A stretch of 6,724 nucleotides of DNA from an uncultured Caryophanales bacterium (GTDB taxonomy: Bacteria > Bacillota_I > Bacilli_A > Izemoplasmatales > Hujiaoplasmataceae), in contig CALGNF010000074.1 of NCBI GenBank assembly GCA_937958685.1, positions 1-6,724 on the forward strand, written 5' to 3'. Below, piece after piece: positions 1 to 6,329 of this stretch. A program made the position numbers and the translations under genes. The notes under the pieces were generated by a model. The model was not told the origin of the DNA. It ran no database searches and was given only the letters and a program-made list of their open reading frames with translations. How positions within the stretch are numbered: position 1 is the first letter of the stretch; each line of letters begins with the position of its first letter.

Positions 1-284
1 TTGGTCTCAACTTCTTTCGCGTAATCCTTTTTCAGCCGAGCGATTTCAGCGTCTGTGGCGTCGATGGAGGATGGCAGATGTGAAAGGTTTTCGATTTTGA
101 TTCGTGCGTCCGAAAGATCTTTCCGAAGATTTGTGGTTTCATCCTTTTCTTGTTTCAGCTCTTTCCGCAAAGCATTGATCTCCTGATCCTTTTCTTCGAC
201 GGCGGACGGAAGGTGACTCTGACGATTGACAATTTCTTCAAGTTCTTTGTTTTTCTCGATCAGTTGTTCTTTGGTCATGCTCAT
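1..284 (-). CDS. Coiled-coil protein of unknown function, 3' truncated
   Basis: Ninety-four complete codons are present before the reading frame leaves the window; no stop is reached. The gene starts 2 bases after the hub stop with a strong GGAGGAG, so it belongs to the same operon. The protein is highly charged and mostly helical: KEQLIEKNKELEEIVNRQ, then EEKDQEINALRKELKQEKDE, then TNLRKDLSDARIKIENL, with Leu/Ile spacing typical of coiled coils. SHLPS occurs twice (residues 23-27 and 68-72), each followed by a similar helix, so the chain looks like a repeat of 45 residues. There is no signal peptide or membrane segment. Position after the hub suggests a small tail-tip, fibre-linking or upper baseplate protein, but I do not recognise the family. 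A structural coiled coil is well supported; the function is not. Confidence 0.75.
   Translation of the reverse strand, partial: MSMTKEQLIEKNKELEEIVNRQSHLPSAVEEKDQEINALRKELKQEKDETTNLRKDLSDARIKIENLSHLPSSIDATDAEIARLKKDYAKEVET
12..83 (-). repeat. Second copy of a 24-residue SHLPS-helix repeat
   Basis: Residues 68-91 of the coiled-coil protein (SHLPSSIDATDAEIARLKKD + YAKE) align with residues 23-46 without gaps: 11 of 24 positions are identical and most others are conservative (V/I, E/D, R/K). The copies start 45 residues apart. Confidence 0.6.
147..218 (-). repeat. First copy of a 24-residue SHLPS-helix repeat
   Basis: Residues 23-46 of the coiled-coil protein (SHLPSAVEEKDQEINALRKE + LKQE) form the first unit. 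The repeat is visible in the protein but not striking in the DNA, so it is either an old duplication or selected helix-breaker spacing. Confidence 0.6.
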
Positions 285-286
285 AC

Positions 287-1927
287 CTATTCTCCTCCAA
301 TATGGAAAACTAATGCCCCATCTAAAGACTGATCTGGAAGATCGTCTAGCACAGGAATTTCAACTCTGTTTTCTTGCTTTATTACATGATTTCCAGCAAT
401 TCCACCACCTGGTTTCTTGATAATCTGACTTGGAGCAATGTCGTTTTTGATGATGTCGGTTAAACGAGTTTTCTTAAACCCAAGTTTGACGATGGTAATG
501 TCTTCCTTCTCATCGAATCGAGTAGTGATCTCGGCAATCGGAAGATCCTTGTACTCCCCATTCGCGTCATAGACCCGAACGGTGGAGTAGAGATCCAACT
601 CTGACAATCGAATGGGGGTCATTGTATTCAACTCGGAAATTAGAATGTTTTCCAGATAACGATTGTTGACGAGTTCGTACACGGCATTGATCTGCGCCTC
701 TGAGAGGTACTCCGCTTCAAAGATTCTAGTAACTATGGGATAGATCCGTTGGTTATCCGGCGCGTAGCCTTCATACACTTGATTGTTCTTTCCCAGAGTG
801 TAGACTTTTACAGGCATGTCCGGACGCGCGATGTATGTGAATCCTTCCAACTTGAAATACGTCGCTGTTTCGTCAGTTGGGATCTGCTTGATGTATTGCG
901 GGTACTCGTAAAGGATTTCTCCGGTATCGCCATTTTTGGGATACACTTCCACGACGGATCCAATCGAGTATTGGTTCGCATCTCCGGCAGCCACAACAGC
1001 TTGTTCGAAGCTGACAGGACCGGCTGGAGCAAAACCATAATAGATGTAGTACCTGGTCGGTTTGATCGCTGCCGCAGCGAACTCTGCATATGACGCTAAT
1101 GCCCAGGTCATGCTAGTGACACAACGCAGAGCAAAGCCTTCTGTGTATCCTGTAGGAGCCGGCAGTTCGATTCCAAGAATCGTCGCTTTCTCGGTAGCCG
1201 AGTTATAGTACGCTAGATCGCTTGGCACCCAGGATGGCTCATCGTTGGTGGTTTTGTGTTTGATCGTCGCAATGACTTTGTTGACCTTGATGTCGGATGA
1301 AGTCATTTCATGAATGAAGTCACGTAATCGAATCTCTGTGACCGTGGTGCTTGCTTTCTTAAAAGTGAAGATGATCGTGTCGGTTACGACGTCGTATCGA
1401 TCAGCGATGTAGTACCCATAATAGGCGATGTAAGGCTTCAGGAATTCGATCGCCTTTACAGTGATGTATTGGCCTGTGTAGTTGGCAATCCATTTAGTAT
1501 CTGTCGCATCAGCCGGGATCTCAAATCCAATCGAGACCGCCGAAATGAACGGATCCTTGTTTGACAAGACCGCAGCTGCGACCATGTTCATCAAGGCGTT
1601 CATCGTGTGACTGGGGTTCGTCGATTGAGTAAAATCTAGGATGATTTCGGTATCCAGGATGCGACGAAGATCATCCCCATTGAACGACAATAGATTATCG
1701 TTTTCGCGTTTCAAATTTTTTGCGAAACCGGAATGGATCTGTCTCCCGGATTCGGTGCAAAGAACGTAGATCAACGGATTATCGATCGAGAAATCATATC
1801 GACCCGAGAGAGTGGCTCCATTGAAATCAAAGGTCCTTCGAATGGTTTCGTGTTTGACATGAGTGACATTGCCAATATGCTTGCGGAATCCGCTCACACG
1901 CTCGGATGAATAGATGGCAGCGTACAT
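287..1927 (-). CDS. Tail hub/baseplate protein (ReqiPepy6 Gp37-like)
   Basis: A 546-residue tail-tip protein following Dit, where siphoviruses encode the hub (Tal/gp27-like) protein. Residues 20-100 fit the N-terminal hub domain of the Gp37-like family: a strand-rich part with NPLIYVLCTESGRQIHSGFA (50-69), then SFNGDDLRRILDTEIILDF (81-99), the equivalent of 'g-x-d-l-x-x-L-x-x-R-i-i'. Residues 105-225 hold the 'l-x-x-l-v-x-x-x-v' helix and the strand segment RDFIHEMTSSDIKVNKVIATIKHK. Residues 226-395 are an aromatic- and Pro-rich middle region (YYIYYGFAPAGP, EILYEYPQYIKQIP) I cannot assign. Residues 396-490 return to the family pattern (VNNRYLENILISELN, LSELDLYSTVRVYDANGEYKDLPIAEITTRF, VKLGF). 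The rest is a loose tail with GGG at 507-509 and an end DGALVFHIGGE. No lysozyme, CHAP or peptidase motif is seen. The start overlaps the Dit stop (TGATG) without a clear ribosome binding site. Confidence 0.72.
   Translation of the reverse strand: MYAAIYSSERVSGFRKHIGNVTHVKHETIRRTFDFNGATLSGRYDFSIDNPLIYVLCTESGRQIHSGFAKNLKRENDNLLSFNGDDLRRILDTEIILDFTQSTNPSHTMNALMNMVAAAVLSNKDPFISAVSIGFEIPADATDTKWIANYTGQYITVKAIEFLKPYIAYYGYYIADRYDVVTDTIIFTFKKASTTVTEIRLRDFIHEMTSSDIKVNKVIATIKHKTTNDEPSWVPSDLAYYNSATEKATILGIELPAPTGYTEGFALRCVTSMTWALASYAEFAAAAIKPTRYYIYYGFAPAGPVSFEQAVVAAGDANQYSIGSVVEVYPKNGDTGEILYEYPQYIKQIPTDETATYFKLEGFTYIARPDMPVKVYTLGKNNQVYEGYAPDNQRIYPIVTRIFEAEYLSEAQINAVYELVNNRYLENILISELNTMTPIRLSELDLYSTVRVYDANGEYKDLPIAEITTRFDEKEDITIVKLGFKKTRLTDIIKNDIAPSQIIKKPGGGIAGNHVIKQENRVEIPVLDDLPDQSLDGALVFHIGGE
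292..298 (-). promoter_or_regulatory. Ribosome binding site of the coiled-coil gene
   Basis: GGAGGAG lies in the last codons of the hub gene, 7 bases before the ATG at 282-284. It favours that ATG over the one two codons later (276-278). Confidence 0.8.
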
Positions 1928-2685
1928 CAGTCATGCACCCACTTCTTGTAACTGAAGGTCACATTCGCTATCGCAGAGCCACCGGTCACGCACATGTAGT
2001 ATGTCCCTTGAGAGATCATCGGAAAGGTGTCATGTGCTTTATTGGTCCGATTGTATCCATTGGTGACGATTCCAGCCAGAGTAACGTCGACGCGCTTTTC
2101 ATCCGACAAAATGTCGATGGTTTCGTTGATGTTGATTGTGAGTACAATGGATGAAATGATTGTCGATCCTTGCTTGATTGATACTTCCTTGGTACCGGAG
2201 CCGGTGCACTCGAAATGAAGATCGATCGGAAGATCCACGTCCATGGCATTCACGACGCCGGCCGCATCGGGGCTTGTCGGAACAGGACCTGTATGGATGG
2301 TATACCAGTGAGATGCGCGTTCAAGCGTAAGCGATTCTTCAAGAACTCTGTACGCGGTCTTCTGCGATTTCGTAAGCTTCTTGAACCACACGTCTCCGAA
2401 GAGAGTCCGTCCATTGAACTGATATTCAAGGACAAATTTGCGCTTGCCATTGGCCGCAATGAACCCGGCCAAATCCGTGTACCGGCTGTAAGCGTTGGAA
2501 TCGACTCCGAAGTGAATCTTCAACGTGACGTCATCGAACTGAATCTCGGATCCCACCACGGCGCCATTCGATTTGGATATGGAGAATCCGGAACCTAGTC
2601 CGGACACCTCACTAATCATGCAGCTGTAGACATCGAAGTCAAAGGATGAAGTTTGGTTGTGATTCCAAAGGATGAATTTCCGCAT
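1927..2685 (-). CDS. Distal tail protein (Dit-like baseplate protein)
   Basis: A 252-residue protein directly after the tape measure gene, the usual place for Dit, whose hexameric ring joins the tube to the tip. The N-terminal half has the expected features: an opening MRKFILWNHNQTSSFDF, a glycine-rich turn GLGSGFSISKSNGAVVGSEI (29-48), strands DDVTLKIHFG (51-60) and KRKFVLEYQFNGRTLFGDVW (81-100), then LEESLTLERASHWY (115-128), which resembles the Dit 'l-x-l-e-R-x-s-x-W-y' end of the first domain. The C-terminal half (about 148-252) looks like the galectin-type beta sandwich: DLPIDLHFECTGSGTKEVSI, a DEKRVDVT strand and FPMISQGTYYMCVTGG, matching the 'f-x-x-l-p-x-G' segment. The start overlaps the preceding stop (TAATG) and no good ribosome binding site precedes it, so it probably depends on reinitiation. 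Family assignment is from pattern and gene order. Confidence 0.82.
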   Translation of the reverse strand: MRKFILWNHNQTSSFDFDVYSCMISEVSGLGSGFSISKSNGAVVGSEIQFDDVTLKIHFGVDSNAYSRYTDLAGFIAANGKRKFVLEYQFNGRTLFGDVWFKKLTKSQKTAYRVLEESLTLERASHWYTIHTGPVPTSPDAAGVVNAMDVDLPIDLHFECTGSGTKEVSIKQGSTIISSIVLTININETIDILSDEKRVDVTLAGIVTNGYNRTNKAHDTFPMISQGTYYMCVTGGSAIANVTFSYKKWVHD

Positions 2686-4631
2686 TAGAATTGCCCCGCA
2701 AGCTTCAGTTGCATCATCCGAACGAACTCGTCATAGTCCACCGGATTCGCATAATTGTTTAGTACGTTGGTGATCTGAATGGTCTTCGAGGAGTTGTCGA
2801 CAGAACTATTGTTGTTGACGACATACGGTTGAATTCCGCTCGAAGCGATCTGAGTGTTCGCGGCCGTCGATGGGGACACGGGAAGATCCGTCGGGGTGGA
2901 TGTTTGATTGGCTTGACCGTTCAGATAAGCATCGACTTTGGCTGTAAGGTTGATTTCGCCAATTTCTTCCAATTGAAATCCTAGAATCTCTCCAATAGCA
3001 TTGATCATCTTGATTACGAAATTGACCTTATCGATGATGCCGTTGATGAAGGAGTCAATAGCCGAAGTGGCACTGAGTATCCACTTCGGGATTGATTCGA
3101 AAATCCAAGCAATCACTTTCCCAAAGATCTCGATTTTTGGAACAAGGTACTCCGCGATCTTATTACCCAAAAACTCCATCCAGAGTGCGAATACTTTGAT
3201 GAGTGGTATCGCAATCTTCATGAAGAGGTTCAGCAGCGGTTCCATCGCCTTGACAATCGTCACAAGAGCATTTCCTAGAGCTTCCAGAATCGGCATGAAT
3301 GCCTTCCCTAGCGATTCCAGAAGACCGTTGATGGAGTTACGGAAATCCTCATTCGTCAGATACAACGTAGTCAAAACCGCAGCAATTGCCGCAACCGCTG
3401 CGATTGCAGGGTGACTCATGGTTAGAGTCCCGAGCGATCGAATCATGCCACCGAGTCCTGTCGAGAGTTTGCCTACAATTCCAAGAACTGGCGCTAGCGC
3501 ACCGACTACCAGGAGCGTTTTGGCGATGAGTTCTTGTTGATCTACAGACAGCGAGGCAAAGCCGTCAGCAAGCTTCTGGACGGCTGGGATGATTGAATCA
3601 TTCACGAACGCAGCTAGTCTCTCCATAAGTGGCAAAAGCGCCGCGCCAAGCTGGTTTCGAATGGTCTCGAAACTATACTTGATTCGGTTCATGACGTTGT
3701 CAAACTCACCAAGAGCGGCGACTTGTCCGTCTGTCAGATATTCGAAGGTTTCAAACTCTAAAGACAACTCCGCAAGTCCGGCTCCGCCCGCTTTCAGCAA
3801 AGGAATAAACTTCGACGCCATGCGATCACCAAGGAGATCATACGCCAAGGCGGCCTGCTGAATCGGATCCTCAATCGCAGCCAAGCGCTCGATAATCAAA
3901 CCAAGATTCGGTCCCATGCCTTTGGCAGCTTGTTCCACGTTGATTCCAAGTTTCTCCAACGCCGCGCTTCCTTGGCCGCTTGCAAGGTCGGACAGAGCAC
4001 CTTGTACCTTTGCAAAGGACTGCTGCATATCCGCCGAAGCGAGATCCGTCTGCATGGCGATATAGTCCCATTTCTGCCATTCTTCTGCCGTCATGTTCAA
4101 CCGAGTGGACATCGTAGCGATATCGTCGGCTGTTTTGATCGTGCTGATGGAGATAGCAGAAAAGGCGGCCAGAATGGCAGCCGCCGCAGCTGATATTGGC
4201 GCCAAAGCAGAACTAAGCTTTGATGCCGAACTGCCAACCTTTTCAAATTGCGAGGCGATGTGATCGATCTTCAGTTCTTTGATTTCCTGAAGCTTCGCCT
4301 TCATACGAATCACATTGTCTTCGGCTTTGACCAATTCGGTTCGAAGCTTCGTGATCGAAGACCAATCCGGATCGACCTTTTGGCTTTCCAGTTCTGCGAG
4401 TTTGGATCGAAGCGCAATGGCCTTTTCTTCGGTTTTTGAAACCGCATCCTGGGCGAGTTTTTGAGCCTGGACGAACTTCTTTTGATCCCAATTGAACTTA
4501 AGGGATTCGGCCAAAGCCTTGACCTGTTTTTGAGTCGACAGAATGGAGCGATCCAGACTGTTCATTTCGGTCATGAATTTTTTAGTGGAGGCGGAAATCT
4601 CGATTGTAAGTCCACGGATGTTGTTTCCCAT
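2685..4631 (-). CDS. Tape measure protein (TP901-type)
   Basis: A 648-residue protein, short for a tape measure. It spans the tail lumen, sets tail length and is released at infection. Residues 1-130 are charged helical coiled-coil. Residues 142-164 are a hydrophobic Ala/Ile segment (SALAPISAAAAAILAAFSAI). Residues about 167-290 match the conserved TP901-type core: TADDIATMSTRLNMTAEEWQ, then ALEKLGIN, AIEDPIQQAALAYDLLGDRM and FIPLLKAGGAGLAELS. Two more hydrophobic stretches follow (369-388 and 407-426), then helices to about 555. A Ser/Thr/Asn/Pro-rich linker (571-615) leads to a compact C-terminus, IQITNVLNNYANPVDYDEF...LKLAGQF, probably the part held by the tail tip. No peptidoglycan hydrolase or metallopeptidase motif is visible. 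At about 1.5 angstrom per residue it predicts a tail near 95-100 nm. The TAA stop overlaps the next ATG by one base. Confidence 0.93.
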   Translation of the reverse strand: MGNNIRGLTIEISASTKKFMTEMNSLDRSILSTQKQVKALAESLKFNWDQKKFVQAQKLAQDAVSKTEEKAIALRSKLAELESQKVDPDWSSITKLRTELVKAEDNVIRMKAKLQEIKELKIDHIASQFEKVGSSASKLSSALAPISAAAAAILAAFSAISISTIKTADDIATMSTRLNMTAEEWQKWDYIAMQTDLASADMQQSFAKVQGALSDLASGQGSAALEKLGINVEQAAKGMGPNLGLIIERLAAIEDPIQQAALAYDLLGDRMASKFIPLLKAGGAGLAELSLEFETFEYLTDGQVAALGEFDNVMNRIKYSFETIRNQLGAALLPLMERLAAFVNDSIIPAVQKLADGFASLSVDQQELIAKTLLVVGALAPVLGIVGKLSTGLGGMIRSLGTLTMSHPAIAAVAAIAAVLTTLYLTNEDFRNSINGLLESLGKAFMPILEALGNALVTIVKAMEPLLNLFMKIAIPLIKVFALWMEFLGNKIAEYLVPKIEIFGKVIAWIFESIPKWILSATSAIDSFINGIIDKVNFVIKMINAIGEILGFQLEEIGEINLTAKVDAYLNGQANQTSTPTDLPVSPSTAANTQIASSGIQPYVVNNNSSVDNSSKTIQITNVLNNYANPVDYDEFVRMMQLKLAGQF

Positions 4632-4636
4632 TTGCT

Positions 4637-4646
4637 ACCTCCTCCT
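4637..4646 (-). promoter_or_regulatory. Strong ribosome binding site of the tape measure gene
   Basis: AGGAGGAGGT fills most of the 16-base gap between the chaperone stop and the tape measure ATG, 5 bases before the ATG. It is among the strongest initiation signals in the window and fixes the start at 4631. Confidence 0.85.
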
Positions 4647-4647
4647 G

Positions 4648-4941
4648 TTAACCGAACATTCTGGTTAGGTCATCATTGGTTGCCGGTTGGACATTCACCC
4701 CTCGTTTGGCGTTCATGTCCTTGACTTTTCGATTGAGTTCTTGTTCCTTCGAAGCGATCAGTCGATTGATGATAAGCAACTGAAAATCAGAGTAATTCAA
4801 CGACTTGATCATCAGTGTGTCGATGCGATAGATTGTAGCCAACTCAAGTAACGGGAACACGGATGACGGCTGCGGATCAGACGAAGGATCTTTCTCATCA
4901 TCTGCGCAAAGTTCCAGATAACGTTTGACCCGCGCTTCTAG
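4648..4941 (-). CDS. Tail assembly chaperone, frameshift extension (gpT-like part of gpGT)
   Basis: This -1 frame adds 97 residues to the short chaperone, giving a predicted 222-residue fusion (5315-4941 joined to 4941-4648). The extension begins LEARVKRYLELCADDE, has a Ser/Pro/Asp linker (DPSSDPQPSS), then helices (LLELATIYRIDTLMIKSLNY, LLIINRLIASKEQELNRK) and a basic, polar tail ending DDLTRMFG. In lambda the T part contacts the tape measure protein and links it to tube subunits, and the same role is inferred here. There is no credible independent start: the first candidate is a GTG at 4858-4860 with no ribosome binding site and with half-conserved sequence already upstream. The stop lies 16 bases before the tape measure start. 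Confidence 0.82.
   Translation of the reverse strand, partial: LEARVKRYLELCADDEKDPSSDPQPSSVFPLLELATIYRIDTLMIKSLNYSDFQLLIINRLIASKEQELNRKVKDMNAKRGVNVQPATNDDLTRMFG
4872..4907 (-). other. Possible RNA hairpin downstream of the frameshift site
   Basis: On the minus strand GCG-CAGATGA can pair with TCGTCTG-(ATC)-CGC: a 7-pair helix with one G-U pair, plus 3 outer pairs across a 3-base bulge, closing a 13-base loop. It starts 33 bases after the slippery heptamer, further than the usual 5-9 bases. A role in stimulating frameshifting is uncertain and the pairing may be chance. Confidence 0.3.
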
Positions 4942-5315
4942 TTTTTTCCGAGTGCCCTCGTCGATTCCTTCAGGATCTCGGATAGTATTCTCAAATTGTC
5001 TTCGAAGACTTCGGGTTCCTGCATCTTGAGAAAGGCAGCGAAGGTCGGGAGCTGGTTCGAATCCAGGTGGCAGTAGAGCACCTTCAGCAACGACAGCATC
5101 TGCGAGGTGGATTGCCTCGAGTCGTGAAGGATCGGTTGGATCCGGAGAATGAAATCAGCGAGTGTGCAATTGAGGGTCGGCTGGAAATGCGATTCCCAGC
5201 GCGCGTGAGCGAAAACGGAAGTGTCGATGTCTACAGGAAGAGAGCCGTATTCGACGACTCTCTTCTTCTCGACATCGTCCCAACGTGCCTTGGCGGTCTT
5301 CAGGACGACTTGCAT
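4938..5315 (-). CDS. Tail assembly chaperone, short form (gpG-like)
   Basis: A 125-residue protein between the tube and tape measure genes, the place where nearly all siphoviruses carry the chaperone that coats the tape measure protein before the tube forms. The central part (SVFAHARWESHFQ, residues 33-45; LADFILRI, 52-59; MLSLLKVLYCHLDS, 73-86; FAAFLK, 92-97) has the helical 'a-x-x-RWE-x-x-F ... l-K-x-lYC' pattern of Firmicutes-phage chaperones. An AGGTGA at 5321-5326 lies 5 bases before the ATG at 5313-5315. The last codons are GGA AAA AAC followed by the stop TAG, placing an A_AAA_AAC slippery heptamer directly against the stop. Slippage by -1 would bypass the stop and add 97 residues. The family call rests on position, size and the frameshift rather than on a catalytic motif. 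Confidence 0.85.
   Translation of the reverse strand: MQVVLKTAKARWDDVEKKRVVEYGSLPVDIDTSVFAHARWESHFQPTLNCTLADFILRIQPILHDSRQSTSQMLSLLKVLYCHLDSNQLPTFAAFLKMQEPEVFEDNLRILSEILKESTRALGKN
4941..4947 (-). promoter_or_regulatory. -1 ribosomal frameshift site A_AAA_AAC
   Basis: The minus strand reads GGA AAA AAC TAG in the chaperone frame, so the heptamer A_AAA_AAC has the exact X_XXY_YYZ phase needed for -1 slippage. The next zero-frame codon is the stop. After a slip the ribosome continues with CTA GAA GCG, which is open to the TAA at 4648-4650. The site, its phase and the open -1 frame are seen directly; that slippage occurs is inferred from the well-known lambda gpG/gpGT arrangement. Confidence 0.85.
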
Positions 5316-5327
5316 TCAAATCACCTG

Positions 5328-5939
5328 TTACGCCGACATCTTCGGAACCGGAACAGCGTCGCCGAAGGTCAGATAATTCGGATGAGTTGGGAGTTTTCTC
5401 AGGCGAGTTGCGCGGCGTTGGTTGCCGTTCTCGTCGATGGCGATCGCAGTGCCGGCCGCATTCATGATGAAGTCGCCGGTGACGCGGATCGGATAGTTGT
5501 AGGTTCTGATCGCCGGAGCGCCGTCTTTCTTCTGCGTCGCGCCATCGGATGAACGAGACACGACGACGTCGAGGTACCACACTTTGGCGGTTTTGTTGAC
5601 ACCGCCGGTGACGAGTTCGACTTCGACGTAAACAGCAATCGTGGGACGACCGAGGATTTGTACGTCGGCTTCGACTTCCGCCAAATCCATGGCCATGCCG
5701 AGATCCTTTTCGAAGTCGTGTTCTTTCGACACCAAAACGAGTTCCCCGGTATAGCCTTTGTCGTTAATCAAGATGGCCATGAGGTCGCCGTCGCCGTAGA
5801 TTTCTTGTTCTTCGACATTGGCTTCCATGTTGATCGAATCGAGTTTCGGAAGCGCCTTGGGCACCCCATACGCACCGAGCGCGTCTTTCACGGCATACTT
5901 GCCGTTTCGGATGTTGATGTTGATGAAGTTTTGGTTCAT
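5328..5939 (-). CDS. Major tail tube protein (phi13-type)
   Basis: A 203-residue protein, close to the usual length of phi13-type major tail proteins. These polymerise as stacked hexameric rings to form the non-contractile tail tube. The N-terminus (NIRNGKYAVKDALGAYGVPKALPKLDSINME, split as residues 9-24 and 25-39) matches the family pattern 'GL-x-x-V-x-Y-A ... G-x-P-x-x-i-x-g-a-x-x-l'. The segment NVEEQEIYGDGDLMA (41-55) matches the acidic stretch with a Y-x-D-D-like centre. TGELVLVSKEHDFEKDLG (64-81) and VWYLDVVVS (120-128) are typical tube-fold strands. The C-terminus ends soon after the core, so there is no added Ig-like display domain. A GGAGG at 5947-5951 lies 7 bases before the ATG, inside the end of the gp10-like gene. 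The gene is followed 12 bases later by the tail assembly chaperone, the standard order. Confidence 0.88.
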   Translation of the reverse strand: MNQNFININIRNGKYAVKDALGAYGVPKALPKLDSINMEANVEEQEIYGDGDLMAILINDKGYTGELVLVSKEHDFEKDLGMAMDLAEVEADVQILGRPTIAVYVEVELVTGGVNKTAKVWYLDVVVSRSSDGATQKKDGAPAIRTYNYPIRVTGDFIMNAAGTAIAIDENGNQRRATRLRKLPTHPNYLTFGDAVPVPKMSA

Positions 5940-6325
5940 TTGAGTTCCTCCATTTTTCGCACGAAGAGTGCGTAGATTTCGTGTTCAGAGGACCGCCATG
6001 TATCTTCGATAAATGGCTTTCCCCACATGCCGTGCTCCAGTAATGAACTGAGCGGAATTCCACCTTTTTGGTGCGAGAGTCCTTCCGGTCGATTCACGAC
6101 CTTTGTGTTTCCGACATAACGGGCTCTTCGGTAGGTCTTCCATCCCCATTGATCCTTGAAATGGTCCGGTGATTGACCAATCGGACTTCGCTCGGACAGA
6201 ATAGTAGACAGTCTCTTCCCGCACTCCGTTAACGATAATTCGATTTGAGCTGAGAACTCTTTCTTATAGGCGGAGATTATTTTGTCAAACTGGTTTCGAA
6301 TGTCGGCTTCGCTGACCGATGCCAT
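5936..6325 (-). CDS. HK97 gp10-like tail completion protein
   Basis: A 129-residue protein, a usual length for the HK97 gp10-like family, whose members act at the head-tail junction during siphovirus assembly. Residues 5-45 are a charged N-terminal helical region. Then come the family hallmarks: SERSPIGQSPDHFKDQW (45-60), where the family usually has SP-x-x-TG followed by a K/R-x-x-W/F segment; VGNTKVVNRPEGLSHQKGG (71-89), corresponding to the 'v-x-N' strand; SSLLEHG (93-99), matching the conserved LLE-x-G; and KPFIEDTW (103-110), matching the conserved P-F-I/L-x-P segment. The ATG at 6325 was chosen over a TTG 18 bases upstream because of the AGAGGAG placement. The stop overlaps the tube protein start by 4 bases (ATGA), which implies translational coupling. 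Confidence 0.85.
   Translation of the reverse strand: MASVSEADIRNQFDKIISAYKKEFSAQIELSLTECGKRLSTILSERSPIGQSPDHFKDQWGWKTYRRARYVGNTKVVNRPEGLSHQKGGIPLSSLLEHGMWGKPFIEDTWRSSEHEIYALFVRKMEELK
5947..5951 (-). promoter_or_regulatory. Ribosome binding site of the tail tube gene
   Basis: GGAGG is 7 bases before the ATG at 5937-5939 and lies in the 3' end of the preceding gene. It gives the tube gene, which is needed in high copy, its own strong initiation signal besides the ATGA coupling. Confidence 0.75.
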
Positions 6326-6329
6326 GGGA

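Noticed and set aside
3001..3414. Plus-strand open frame of 137 codons opposite the tape measure gene
   Set aside because: It mirrors the hydrophobic helices of the tape measure gene on the opposite strand; such shadows are common and nothing supports expression.
4632..4647. Promoter or terminator in the gap before the tape measure gene
   Set aside because: The gap is only 16 bases and is taken up by the ribosome binding site. No other gap in the window is larger.
4858..4860. GTG as an independent start of the downstream chaperone part
   Set aside because: No ribosome binding site precedes it and the same frame is open back to the slippery heptamer, so a frameshift product explains it better.
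5067..5552. Plus-strand open frame of 161 codons opposite the chaperone and tube genes
   Set aside because: It is antisense to two well-supported genes, rich in Arg and Val with no recognisable pattern, has no ribosome binding site, and would run against the whole operon.
5155..5580. Minus-strand 141-codon frame overlapping the tube gene in another phase
   Set aside because: Extremely Arg-rich (RRRRVSFIRW...), which is typical of an out-of-phase reading. The tube gene in the other phase has clear family features.
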